Shown: positions 52,261 to 61,331, counted from the stretch's first letter. The stretch is 64,000 nucleotides of DNA from Flavobacterium quisquiliarum (GCF_019308285.1 NZ_WWEM01000043.1:1-64000); one strand, 5' to 3'. Translations and numbers: made by a program. The notes: generated from the letters alone by a model not told the origin.

Positions 52261-53130
52261 ATGAGCAAAATTTTAACTTTAAGCATTATTACCTTTCTAC
52301 TTTTCAGCTGTTCTTCTGATAATTCAGATGTACAAAAAGAAGAAAAGTTAGATGCTGAACTGGCAAAAGGTCCTAATTCATCAAAAATAAATCTAGCTAT
52401 TGGAATTAATAACAATGCTGATTTAAGTTTAGTTTTTAAAACTTTGAACGAACTAAAATTTGATATTAGGCAAATGCATGGCTTTTTATATCTTTCTAAT
52501 ACTCCTAAAAGCGATATTCCAGATTTAATAGATTTATTAAATACAAAACCTTACATAAACACAGGTGCCTGGCAGGCAACAAACAGCAGTGTTTTTTATC
52601 ATGCAGAAGAAGGTAAAACCTATATTGTATGCAGTTTTTTTGAAATGAATGAAAGCAATCAAAAAGATTTCTTAGATTTAATTTCGTCCTTAAAACTAAA
52701 CCAAAAGGAAAAAGGCAATCTCTCTTTAAGCATTCCCGAAGGAACACAAACATATTGGAAAACAGAACTAAAAAAATATTCTTTCGTAAAATGGACTGAA
52801 ACATTTGATCAGGTTTGTATACGATACGAACAAAGACCTGTAATTTCTGCTGATGTCCCTGCAATAGGAAATGTAAATAAGATAATCCCAATTAAAATAA
52901 AATTCAATGTTCTAAATGGATGTGGTAGTTTTGATAGTCTCACTGAAACAAACTTAGGAAATACAAAGACCATCAGCATAAAAGCTAAATATGAAGGATG
53001 TTTTTGCACCCAGAATATTCCAATAATTGAAACTACCTATAATTTTACACCGACAAAAACGGGAATATATCGTTTTAAGTTTTCAAAGGAAAATGGAGAA
53101 TCTCTAACGTATTCGATCAATATCCAATAA
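52261..53130 (+). CDS. Lipoprotein of unknown function
   Basis: A 289-residue lipoprotein with a signal peptide ending at Cys17 (FLLFSC) followed by SSDNSD, resembling a Bacteroidetes surface-export signal. The middle is mixed alpha/beta and the C-terminal part is a beta-rich, possibly Ig-like module (NFTPTKTGIYRFKFSKENGE). No family is recognised. It is convergent with the cupin gene, 19 bases away. Confidence 0.65.
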   Translation: MSKILTLSIITFLLFSCSSDNSDVQKEEKLDAELAKGPNSSKINLAIGINNNADLSLVFKTLNELKFDIRQMHGFLYLSNTPKSDIPDLIDLLNTKPYINTGAWQATNSSVFYHAEEGKTYIVCSFFEMNESNQKDFLDLISSLKLNQKEKGNLSLSIPEGTQTYWKTELKKYSFVKWTETFDQVCIRYEQRPVISADVPAIGNVNKIIPIKIKFNVLNGCGSFDSLTETNLGNTKTISIKAKYEGCFCTQNIPIIETTYNFTPTKTGIYRFKFSKENGESLTYSINIQ

Positions 53131-53149
53131 TTAAAAACGATACTTGTAT

Positions 53150-53587
53150 CTACCTTAAATCTTTTTTAATTACCAAATACTTTAAATCTGTTTTTCCTGC
53201 ATTACTAATTCCATGCTCCGCATTTGGCGGGCAATAAAAACTGGTATTTGGCCCAGCTGTAACTGTTTTTCCGTCAAGATAAAATTCGGCTGTGCCTTCC
53301 AGAATATAAAAGAATTCTTCTTCAGGATGATGATGCGGCGCGTGGGTAGATTTCCCAGGTTCAACGATACTCATTTTTAAGGTGTTCTCCTGAGTGAAAT
53401 CTTTATCAGCAAACCAATATTGATAGCCCACTTTGGTTCTCTTCGCTTTGTCTATTTCAAAATGATTGACACAGTTTTCAATTGTATATTGTGGTGGTGC
53501 GGTTTCTTTTTTGGTTTCCTGAGAAAAGGCAATTTGCTGGAAGAATATAATTGCGAATGTGGTTTTTATGATAGTTGAACTTTTCAT
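53150..53587 (-). CDS. Exported cupin-domain protein
   Basis: A 145-residue protein with a signal peptide (cleavage near residue 22, AFSQ) and a single cupin barrel. The metal-binding motif 1, HAPHHHPEEEFFYILEG, supplies His residues and a Glu, and motif 2 is near PNAEHGI. Small exported cupins bind a metal and may be enzymes or sensors; no specific reaction can be assigned. Confidence 0.8.
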   Translation of the reverse strand: MKSSTIIKTTFAIIFFQQIAFSQETKKETAPPQYTIENCVNHFEIDKAKRTKVGYQYWFADKDFTQENTLKMSIVEPGKSTHAPHHHPEEEFFYILEGTAEFYLDGKTVTAGPNTSFYCPPNAEHGISNAGKTDLKYLVIKKDLR

Positions 53588-54035
53588 TTTTTTTCTTGTA
53601 ATGTTACGAAAAATATTAATACGGGTAATTGCAATGCTGTTTTTATGATAATGAAGAAGTAGAAGTAAAAATGAGTCGTTCCTATGGAACTCTCTCGAGA
53701 TAACAATTACTCATCCAACGGATTGAAATCCGTTGCTAAAATATATTTCATTCCTAACGGAATTTTTACGGCAAGAAAGAGCCATAGGCTCGACGCATAT
53801 TGTAGGGCTGGATTTTAATCCAGTTATTCAGAATCCCTGCATTTAAAAAAGATCCATGGGATCGAAACATATTTTAGGCGTATTTTAATATGTGCCGTTC
53901 CTACGGAACTCTTTCATCATGACGATTACTCATTCAACGGATTGAAATCCGTTGCTACAATATATTTCATTCCTAGCGGAATTATTCGGATCAAACTTTG
54001 ACAAAGTTCTAATGAAAAAATTTACGTTATCGCCT
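53588..54035. other. Intergenic region with two near-identical repeats
   Basis: Apart from the duplicated block (53678-53771 and 53897-53990), this region holds two more small inverted repeats: GGGCTGGATTTTAATCCAG near 53806-53824 and GATCCATGGGATC near 53851-53863. No gene is seen. Confidence 0.5.
53678..53990. repeat. Two near-identical 94-bp direct repeats carrying a perfect hairpin
   Basis: Copies at 53678-53771 and 53897-53990 share GTTCCTA(T/C)GGAACTCT, then CAACGGATTGAAATCCGTTG (an 8-9-base-pair hairpin), ATATATTTCATTCCTA, and CGGAAT. Spacing is 219 bases. The palindromic core and its TTCC/GGAA edges look like a mobile interspersed element. Confidence 0.75.
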
Positions 54036-54143
54036 AGCCCTGATCGAAACGGTATCCTTTTATGTCTCGTTTTTTTCTAACGAGACATAAAAGATATAGT
54101 GAAGAGCAGGACAAGTGGTCTTAAAAACGAAAAAGTTCTGCTC
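54036..54143 (+). ncRNA. Candidate structured RNA upstream of the TetR gene
   Basis: A perfect 14-base-pair stem (TTTTATGTCTCGTT at 54058-54071 with 54079-54092) lies inside a longer fold closed by CCTG (54039-54042) with CAGG (54107-54110). The same 3' strand (GAGCAGGAC, 54104-54112) can instead pair with GTTCTGCTC (54135-54143), so two exclusive structures are possible. The pattern CCCTGATCGAAACGGTATCC then GATATAGTGAAGAGCAGGAC looks like a widespread flavobacterial RNA (Flavo-1 is one possibility I cannot verify). Confidence 0.5.
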
Positions 54144-54245
54144 CTTAATAAAATCACACCAAAATAAATCTCAATAAAATAAAGGGTTCTCAAAGCTTTT
54201 TGTATTAATCTATGACACGATAAGAAAATATTATGATAAAAATAT

Positions 54246-54289
54246 TTTGAAATTCAAAAATCCGCCATACATTTGCCTAACAGTGTTAA
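54246..54289 (+). promoter_or_regulatory. TetR gene promoter with operator abutting the -7 box
   Basis: TTTG (54246-54249), an 18-base spacer, then the -7 box TACATTTG (54268-54275). Directly downstream is CTAACAGTGTTAA (54277-54289), a near-palindrome that recurs four more times upstream of the adaptor gene. The position implies autorepression by the TetR protein. Confidence 0.7.
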
Positions 54290-54310
54290 ACGATTTAATA
54301 CTTGAATACA

Positions 54311-54904
54311 ATGGCTAGCAAAGATCGAATTTTAAGACAAAAAGAAGAGACAAGGAACAATATCCTTGGCGCTGCTTATGATATCGTAAAAGAAGAAGGC
54401 TGGAATGGTTTGAGTATGCGTAAAATTGCAGATAGAATCGAATATACTGCTCCTATTATTTATGAATATTTCTCGAATAAAGAAGCAATATTAGAAGAAC
54501 TGACTGGCAAAGGTTTTATCAAACTGACTAAAGAACTGCAAATTGCAATTGACAAGTTTGAAAAACCCGAAGATCAATTAGAAGCCATGTGGATGACTTA
54601 CTGGGACTTCGCTTTTACCAATACTGAAATGTATCAGTTGATGTTTGGTGTTCAAATGACCTGTTGCGCACAGCGATGTTCGGCTCAAGAGGGACCTTAC
54701 AAATTATTCACTCAGGTCATTGCTGAAGTAATGAAAGACAGCAATCCGAGTCAAGATATCATAAAACAAAAGTATTTCACTTTCTTTTCTGTTATTCATG
54801 GTTTAATTGCCATCAACATCATAAACAAAAGTGATATTTTAGAAACAATAAATGCTCAAATTTTGAAAGATGCCATTGGTGGTATCATCAAATCAATACA
54901 ATAA
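54311..54904 (+). CDS. TetR/AcrR-family transcriptional repressor
   Basis: A 197-residue regulator from ATG 54311 (a TTG nine bases upstream is not needed). The N-terminal helix-turn-helix (about residues 10-55) contains GLSMRKIADRIEYTAPIIYEYFSNKE, cited only in part, and the rest is the ligand-binding helical domain with a CCAQRCSA cysteine cluster near 118-125 that may respond to metal or oxidant. It lies divergent in function from, but upstream of, the RND operon it very likely represses through the operator array at 54924-55133. Confidence 0.9.
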   Translation: MASKDRILRQKEETRNNILGAAYDIVKEEGWNGLSMRKIADRIEYTAPIIYEYFSNKEAILEELTGKGFIKLTKELQIAIDKFEKPEDQLEAMWMTYWDFAFTNTEMYQLMFGVQMTCCAQRCSAQEGPYKLFTQVIAEVMKDSNPSQDIIKQKYFTFFSVIHGLIAINIINKSDILETINAQILKDAIGGIIKSIQ

Positions 54905-54923
54905 TATTTTTTTCAATTTTTAC

Positions 54924-55133
54924 TTAACAGTGTAAAATAATTTAATTTGGATAATGTAAAATCCTTTTTTTTTATAACTTTCACTTAACACTGTTAGAAA
55001 ATTTAATAGAGATAATAAAAACTCTTTTTTTAGACTTTTACTTAACACTGTTAAATATTTTAATACTGATTTAAGAACAATTGAAAAATGATTAAAGTTT
55101 GGCAGTTTGCGCACATTTACTTAACAATGTTAA
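54924..55133. promoter_or_regulatory. Array of four further TetR-type operator copies before the RND operon
   Basis: TTAACANTGTTAA-like sites at 54924-54935 (degenerate), 54985-54997, 55042-55054 and 55121-55133. They are spaced 61, 57 and 79 bases apart, and each is preceded by (A/T)CTTAAC and followed by ATTTAAT or TTTTAAT. The matching site in the TetR promoter is at 54277. The array lies just upstream of the adaptor start, so several dimers could bind together. Confidence 0.7.
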
Positions 55134-55222
55134 ATAATTTAATTCAATTAAATATGAATCCCGAGAATGCCAGAATACCAAAGAATTTTATCCGAGAAAA
55201 TGTTCAACCAATTAAAACCACA

Positions 55223-56371
55223 ATGAAAATGAAAAATGTAATTATAACCAGTTTTATTCTGGCCCTAGTACTAAGCAGCTGTGCTGATAAAAATCAGGCA
55301 CCTACTGCTCCACCTCCACCGGTTTTACCAGTTTTGGCTATCACAAGTGCCAATACAACAACTGACTCTGAATATCCTGCTGCCATACAAGGAACTGTTG
55401 ACGTTGAAATTCGTCCACAGGTAAGCGGTAACCTTGACAGAATTTTTGTTGATGAAGGATCTTACGTAAGCAAAGGACAAACTTTATTTAAAATAAACGA
55501 ACGTCCGTATCGTGAGCAGTTAAACAATGCTTTGGCAAGTCTTCACGCAGCTGAAGCGGCTTTGATCAACGCAAATTTAGAAGTTGATAAATTGACACCG
55601 CTAGTACAAAACAAAGTAGTTTCTGATTATCAATTGAAAACGGCTAAAGCTTCTCAAAAAATTGCTGCTGCGAATATCGAACAGGCAAAAGCAATGGTAG
55701 GTTCTGCTAAAATTAATTTAGGATATACAAACGTAACAGCTCCAGTGAGCGGTTACATCGGAAGATTACCTAAAAAACAAGGAAGTTTAGTTTCGGCTTC
55801 TGATGTTGAAGCGCTTACTACTTTATCTGACGTTCATGAAGTATTTGCTTATTTCTCTTTAGGTGAAACGGATTTCATTCACTTTAAAGAACAATATGCT
55901 GGAAATTCATTAGGCGATAAAATCAAAAAACTACCTCCAGTTACTTTGATTTTAGCAGATAACAGCGCTTATCCAAAAACAGGAAAAATCGATATGGTTG
56001 ACGGTCAGTTTGATAAAACTACTGGAGCGATCACGATTAGAGCGACTTTTCCAAATGCAAACGGAATTTTACGTTCTGGAAACACAGGAAGAATCCGTTT
56101 AGGATTAAACCACGACGATGCGATTTTAGTACCGCAAGCGGCTACAATCGAAATGCAGGATAAAGTTTTTGTTTTCACTGTAGGTAAAGACAACAAAGTA
56201 ACTAAAATGCCTATTACCGTTGTAGGTAAAAGCGGTACCAATTATTTAATTAAAGACGGCGTAAAATCTGGTGATCAAATCGTGATGAGCGGTATTGACA
56301 AACTTCAGGATGGACAAGCGATTCAGCCAGAAAAATCAACTAAAGTTGCCGAAGTAACTAACAAAAAATAA
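55223..56371 (+). CDS. RND periplasmic adaptor lipoprotein (AcrA-like)
   Basis: A 382-residue membrane-fusion lipoprotein from the ATG at 55223 (a second Met is 6 bases on). An upstream frame opening at 55088 adds 45 residues of non-signal sequence and runs across an operator copy, so it is rejected. The lipobox ends in LSSC. Lipoyl halves (DRIFVDEGSYVSKGQTLFKI and VTAPVSGYIGRL), an alpha-hairpin with AEAALINANLEVDKL, a beta-barrel and a membrane-proximal domain follow. It bridges the RND pump and TolC, and its operon is controlled by TetR. Confidence 0.9.
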   Translation: MKMKNVIITSFILALVLSSCADKNQAPTAPPPPVLPVLAITSANTTTDSEYPAAIQGTVDVEIRPQVSGNLDRIFVDEGSYVSKGQTLFKINERPYREQLNNALASLHAAEAALINANLEVDKLTPLVQNKVVSDYQLKTAKASQKIAAANIEQAKAMVGSAKINLGYTNVTAPVSGYIGRLPKKQGSLVSASDVEALTTLSDVHEVFAYFSLGETDFIHFKEQYAGNSLGDKIKKLPPVTLILADNSAYPKTGKIDMVDGQFDKTTGAITIRATFPNANGILRSGNTGRIRLGLNHDDAILVPQAATIEMQDKVFVFTVGKDNKVTKMPITVVGKSGTNYLIKDGVKSGDQIVMSGIDKLQDGQAIQPEKSTKVAEVTNKK

Positions 56372-56383
56372 TCAGAAGAAATA

Positions 56384-59300
56384 ATGTTCAAAATATTTAT
56401 ACAAAGACCTGTACTGGCAACCGTAATTTCCATTTTATTGGTGATTCTGGGAGTATTGGGTTTAACTAAACTGCCTTTACAACAGTTTCCTGATATTGCG
56501 CCTCCATCGGTTTTGGTAACGGCGGTATATCCGGGAGCCAACGCAGAAACGGTTTTACGTTCTGTGGCACCTTCTATCGAAGAATCTATAAATGGTGTAG
56601 AAAACATGACTTACATGAGTTCTACAGCCAGTAACGACGGTACTTTGGCAATCACCGTTTTCTTTAAACTAGGAACTGATGCCGATCAAGCTGCGGTAAA
56701 TGTACAAAACAGAGTTGCACAGGCAACGAGTCAGCTTCCTGCGGAGGTTGTACAGCAAGGTATTGTTACGGCGAAACAACAAAACAGTTTCATCATGGCA
56801 ATCGGTATGTATACCGAAGATGAATCAAAATACGATCAGACTTTTGTTGCCAACTATGCACAGATTAATATTATTCCGGAATTAAAACGTATTCCGGGTG
56901 TAGGTTCTGCTAGTATTTTTGGTGGTGTAAAAGATTACTCTATGCGTGTTTGGTTAAATCCGACACAAATGTCAACTTATAAAGTGACGCCAAGCGAAGT
57001 TATGGGCGCGATTCAAGACAAAAGTTTGGAAGCGGCTCCTGGGAAATTTGGAGAGCGAAGCAAAGAAGTTTTTGAATACGTTATTAAATACAAAGGGAAA
57101 TTAACTAAACCAGAAGATTATGAAAATATTGCTATACGTTCTAATGCAGATGGTTCAGTACTTCGCTTAAAAGATGTAGCGCGAGTTGAACTTGGTGCTT
57201 ACTCTTACAACAGTTTAACTCGTTTAAATGGTAAAAAAGGAATTGTAATTGGGGTTATTCAGTTAGCTGGATCAAACTCAAATGATATTCAGATTGCCAT
57301 TAACAAAATGATGGAAAAAGCTTCTAAAGATTTTCCAAAAGGTATCAAACACAATATTTTCTATAGTACAAAAGTATCTCTTGACCAATCTATCGAACAA
57401 GTTGAGCATACATTACTAGAAGCTTTTATACTGGTTTTTATTGTGGTATTTATCTTCTTGCAAGATTTTAGATCAACATTAATCCCGGCTATTGCTGTAC
57501 CTGTAGCAATTTTAGGAACGTTCTTCTTCATGCAGTTATTCGGATTTTCGATCAACCTTTTAACGCTTTTCGCATTAATTCTGGCGATTGGTATTGTGGT
57601 CGATGATGCCATTGTGGTAGTCGAAGCGGTGCATGCGAAAATGGAGCACAAACGCTTGTCTCCAAAAATCGCAACCCATGAAGCAATGCACGAAATAACG
57701 GGTGCTATTATCTCGATTACGCTGGTAATGGCTGCTGTATTCCTGCCGGTTGGTTTTATGGAAGGCTCAACAGGAGTTTTCTATCGTCAGTTTGCCTTTA
57801 CGATGGCAATTGCAATTGTAATTTCGGCAGTAAATGCCTTAACATTGAGTCCGGCGCTTGCGGCATTATTTTTAAAAGATAATCACGGAGCACACGATCA
57901 CAATGAGCCTTATCAGAAAAAAGGATTTAAAGAAAAATTCTTTACCGCTTTCAATAGCAGTTTTGAATCGTTGACAAATCGTTATGTGGGCGGACTTAAA
58001 TTCTTAATCAGAAGAAAATGGTTGAGTTTAGGCGGATTAGCTTTAGTTGTTGTGGCGACTGTTGTAATGGTTAAAACAACTCCTGCAGGGTTTATTCCAA
58101 CAGAAGACCAAGGATTTATTGCGATTGCAGTTAATACGCCTTCTGGAACATCATTAGACGGAACTCAAAAAGTAATGACTGAAGCTGAGAATACTTTAAG
58201 AGGTTTAGATGCTTCAAGATTCGTAACAGCTATTTCAGGTTTCAACTTATTAACGAATTCTACAAGTCCATCTTCAGCAGTTGTTTTCGTATTGCTTAAA
58301 CCAAACGAAGAACGCGGTGATGTAAAAAATATAGACGAAATCATGAATCAGGTTCGTGGAAAACTAGGTTCAATTTCTGGCGGAAGTTTCTTCGTATTCA
58401 GTTTCCCAACTGTTCCTGGATTCAGTAACGTTGAGGCTCTAGATTTAGTTCTGCAAGATAAAACAGGAGGAAAACTGGATAAATTCAGTGGTATTTCTCA
58501 AAACTTTATCGGAGAATTGATGAAACGTCCGGAAATTGCAGTTGCCTTTACTTCTTTCAAAGCCGATTATCCACAATTGCAATTGGAAGTTAACGACGAA
58601 AAAGCAAATCAATTGGGCGTAAATGTAAAAGACATTTTACAAACCATGCAGGCATATTTCGGTAGCGCACAGGCATCTGACTTTAACCGATTTGGTAAAT
58701 ATTACCGAGTAGTTGTTCAGGCAGATATCGAAGACAGAGCAGATCCAACAGCAATTGACAGAGTTTTTGTAAAAAACAAAACAGGCGAAATGGTGCCCAT
58801 AAATACTTTAGTAAAACTCACTCGTATTTATGGTTCAGAAACCGCTTCACGATACAATTTATTTAACTCAATTTCTATTAATGCGATTCCGAAACCTGGA
58901 TTTAGTTCTGGAGATGCCATTAAAGCAATTGAAGAAGTAGCAGCACAACAATTACCTGCAGGTTACGGGTTTGAATTCTCGGGCCAGACTCGTGAGGAGA
59001 TTTCTTCTGGAGGGCAATCGGCTACAATTTTCTTACTGTGTTTGATATTCATTTATTTCCTACTTGCTGCACAGTATGAGAGTTATATCCTTCCTCTAGC
59101 GGTTATTTTATCAATCCCTGCAGGTATTTTTGGAGTATTCGTTGCTATTGGTTTAACTGGAATTGAAAACAACATTTACGTACAAGTTGCACTTGTCATG
59201 TTGATTGGACTTCTTGCTAAAAATGCCATCTTGATTGTGGAGTTTGCAGTGCAAAAACGAAAATCAGGAATGGCGTTAGTTAAAGCTTCAATCGATGCAG

Positions 59301-59548
59301 CCAAATTACGTTTGCGACCAATTATCATGACGTCTCTTGCTTTTATTGTTGGTTTAGTTCCAATGATGAGCGCCAAAGGACCATCAGCTCAAGGTAACCA
59401 CTCTATTAGTATTGGTGCCGCCGGAGGTATGATTTCAGGAGTAATTCTAGGTTTGTTTATCATTCCTGTTTTATTCATCATCTTCCAACATTTACAAGAA
59501 AAGGTTTCTGGAAAACCAGTTGCCGTAATTCATAACGAAGAAAAATAA
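56384..59548 (+). CDS. RND multidrug efflux pump (AcrB-like, HAE1)
   Basis: A 1054-residue inner-membrane pump with 12 helices and two periplasmic porter/funnel domains. The proton-relay pair Asp-Asp is in GIVVDDAIVVVE of helix 4, and the GYS/GNG-type family segments include the N-terminal KLPLQQFPDIAPP. It starts 12 bases after the adaptor stop. Multidrug or bile/lipid export is likely; a specific substrate cannot be read from sequence. Confidence 0.95.
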   Translation: MFKIFIQRPVLATVISILLVILGVLGLTKLPLQQFPDIAPPSVLVTAVYPGANAETVLRSVAPSIEESINGVENMTYMSSTASNDGTLAITVFFKLGTDADQAAVNVQNRVAQATSQLPAEVVQQGIVTAKQQNSFIMAIGMYTEDESKYDQTFVANYAQINIIPELKRIPGVGSASIFGGVKDYSMRVWLNPTQMSTYKVTPSEVMGAIQDKSLEAAPGKFGERSKEVFEYVIKYKGKLTKPEDYENIAIRSNADGSVLRLKDVARVELGAYSYNSLTRLNGKKGIVIGVIQLAGSNSNDIQIAINKMMEKASKDFPKGIKHNIFYSTKVSLDQSIEQVEHTLLEAFILVFIVVFIFLQDFRSTLIPAIAVPVAILGTFFFMQLFGFSINLLTLFALILAIGIVVDDAIVVVEAVHAKMEHKRLSPKIATHEAMHEITGAIISITLVMAAVFLPVGFMEGSTGVFYRQFAFTMAIAIVISAVNALTLSPALAALFLKDNHGAHDHNEPYQKKGFKEKFFTAFNSSFESLTNRYVGGLKFLIRRKWLSLGGLALVVVATVVMVKTTPAGFIPTEDQGFIAIAVNTPSGTSLDGTQKVMTEAENTLRGLDASRFVTAISGFNLLTNSTSPSSAVVFVLLKPNEERGDVKNIDEIMNQVRGKLGSISGGSFFVFSFPTVPGFSNVEALDLVLQDKTGGKLDKFSGISQNFIGELMKRPEIAVAFTSFKADYPQLQLEVNDEKANQLGVNVKDILQTMQAYFGSAQASDFNRFGKYYRVVVQADIEDRADPTAIDRVFVKNKTGEMVPINTLVKLTRIYGSETASRYNLFNSISINAIPKPGFSSGDAIKAIEEVAAQQLPAGYGFEFSGQTREEISSGGQSATIFLLCLIFIYFLLAAQYESYILPLAVILSIPAGIFGVFVAIGLTGIENNIYVQVALVMLIGLLAKNAILIVEFAVQKRKSGMALVKASIDAAKLRLRPIIMTSLAFIVGLVPMMSAKGPSAQGNHSISIGAAGGMISGVILGLFIIPVLFIIFQHLQEKVSGKPVAVIHNEEK

Positions 59549-59551
59549 TAA

Positions 59552-59665
59552 ATGGAAAACTATATCACAACCATCCTTGTCGCCATCATATTTGGCATCG
59601 GATATATATCGTACAGAATCTCAAAAGATCTTGAAACTAGAAAAGATACTTGTACAGAAATATAA
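59552..59665 (+). CDS. Small single-helix membrane protein after the RND pump
   Basis: A 37-residue frame starting 3 bases after the pump stop. It has one hydrophobic segment of about 17 residues (ITTILVAIIFGIGYISY), followed by a basic/polar tail (RISKDLETRKD). Small single-helix proteins of this size modulate transporters: AcrZ binds AcrB and KdpF binds KdpA. No homologue is named and coding status is unproven. The adjacency and hydrophobic profile are the only evidence. Confidence 0.5.
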   Translation: MENYITTILVAIIFGIGYISYRISKDLETRKDTCTEI

Positions 59666-59687
59666 TCTGTTGAAAAAAAAATATTTT

Positions 59688-59825
59688 AACACATAGAAAC
59701 ATAGATTTCTTATTTCGAAAAAGAGAATAAAAGAAACTAGTTTCAACACATAGAAAACTATGTGTATTTAAAATAAGTGAAACGCCTTTTTTTAAATTCT
59801 CAAAAAACTATGTTTCTATGTGTTT
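59688..59825. repeat. Palindromic interspersed element, family A, copy 3
   Basis: 138 bases bounded by AACACATAGAAACATAG (59688-59704) and its inverse (59808-59824). The interior GTGAAACGCCTTTTTTT and ACACATAGAAAACTATGTGT match copy 2 in the same orientation. It lies in the 206-base gap between the small gene and the TolC gene, so it is probably transcribed in the operon. Confidence 0.75.
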
Positions 59826-59871
59826 AAAAAACTAAAGCCAACGGATAAAAAAATTTTAATAAAAAGACTAA

Positions 59872-61290
59872 ATGAAAAATCATATAACCAAAATCGTGAC
59901 CTTCGCCATTCTGATCACGACTTTAATATCCTGTAAAGTTTCGAAGGATATTGAAACTCCAAAAGATGCATTTCCTGAGAATTTCAGGAATGCATCGGTT
60001 TCGAGTGATACAACCAGTATTGCCGATGTGGAGTGGAAAAATTTCTTTACAGAAAAAGATATTATAAAATTAATCGACAGCGCCGTTGCGAGAAACAACG
60101 ACCTTCAGATTGCCGAAAAGAACATTGAAATTGCACAATACAGATTCACTCAATCAAAATGGGGAAATGTACCTCAGGTTAGTTTATTTGTAAACGCAAG
60201 TACAAGCAATCCGTCTGACAATAGTTTTACGGGACTGAACTTAAATCAGGCAATCGGTGCTAAACATATAGAAGACTATTCTGCTGGAGCTTCTCTTTCT
60301 TGGGAAGCTGATATTTGGGGAAAGATCAGAAACCAAAAGAAAGGGGCTTACGCAGGATATCTTCAGTCTGAAGAAGTAAAAAAAGCATTGCAGACGAATA
60401 TAGTAGCCAACGTTTCAAGAGGATATTATAATCTTTTGATGCTGGATGCGCAATTGGATATTGCCAGACAAAATCTTCGTTTAAACGATAGTACAACCAA
60501 TATTATCAAATTAAAATACGATGCTGGACAAGTAACAACCTTGGCGATTCAACAATCTGAAGCACAGAAATTAAATTCAGCGCAATTGATTCCGTTATTG
60601 GAACAGAATATTTCGATTCAGGAAAATGCTTTGAGTGTTTTGACTGGTTCTTTTCCGAATTCTAAAGAAAGATCAGTTAAGTTAAGCGCACTTGAAGTAA
60701 AACACAATACAGCAATTGGAGTTCCCTCTTCATTAGTAAGCAGAAGACCTGATGTAAAAAGTGCCGAATTAGCTCTTAAAGCTGCCAACGCAAATGTCGG
60801 TATCACAAAAGCCGATTTATATCCTACTCTAAGAATTACAGCTCAAGGTGGATTAAATTCTTTCGAAACCAGCAATTGGTTCAACATTCCGGCTTCGTTG
60901 TTCGGAGCTGTTGCGGGAGGTTTAACACAACCGCTTTTGAACAACAAAAGAGTGAGAACACAATATAATATCGCTGTTGCAGAAAGAGAAAAAGCTGTTT
61001 TAGCTTTTAGACAACAAGTTTTGGTTGCTGTAAGCGAAGTTTCAGATGCTTTGGTTAAAGTAGAGAAATTACAACAGCAGGAAACTTTCTTAAAAGAAAA
61101 AGTAAAAACGTTACAACAAGCGATTAAAAATGCCAACCTTTTATTCAAAAACGGTATGGCAGAATATCTTGAAGTTTTAACGGCACAAGCCAATTTATTG
61201 CAAAGCGAATTGGAACTTGCTGACATCAAAAGACAACAATTTACAGCTAATACAGATTTGTACCGCGCACTAGGCGGAGGCTGGAAATAA
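59872..61290 (+). CDS. NodT/TolC-family outer-membrane lipoprotein
   Basis: A 472-residue outer-membrane efflux factor with a lipobox ending at Cys21 (TLISC). Two TolC-type repeats include the conserved DLYPTLRITAQGGL and VAEREKAVLAFRQQVLVAVSEVSDAL segments (cited in part). It forms the exit duct for the AcrAB-like pump and closes the operon, although the preceding 206 bases with a repeat may give it a separate level. Length is normal. Confidence 0.9.
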   Translation: MKNHITKIVTFAILITTLISCKVSKDIETPKDAFPENFRNASVSSDTTSIADVEWKNFFTEKDIIKLIDSAVARNNDLQIAEKNIEIAQYRFTQSKWGNVPQVSLFVNASTSNPSDNSFTGLNLNQAIGAKHIEDYSAGASLSWEADIWGKIRNQKKGAYAGYLQSEEVKKALQTNIVANVSRGYYNLLMLDAQLDIARQNLRLNDSTTNIIKLKYDAGQVTTLAIQQSEAQKLNSAQLIPLLEQNISIQENALSVLTGSFPNSKERSVKLSALEVKHNTAIGVPSSLVSRRPDVKSAELALKAANANVGITKADLYPTLRITAQGGLNSFETSNWFNIPASLFGAVAGGLTQPLLNNKRVRTQYNIAVAEREKAVLAFRQQVLVAVSEVSDALVKVEKLQQQETFLKEKVKTLQQAIKNANLLFKNGMAEYLEVLTAQANLLQSELELADIKRQQFTANTDLYRALGGGWK

Positions 61291-61331
61291 TACCTGTTAC
61301 ATTACCCGTTAATTATTTATTTTTTGAGATG

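Noticed and set aside
55088..55222. N-terminal extension of the RND adaptor
   Set aside because: It crosses a TetR-type operator copy and adds 45 residues before a clean lipoprotein signal peptide.
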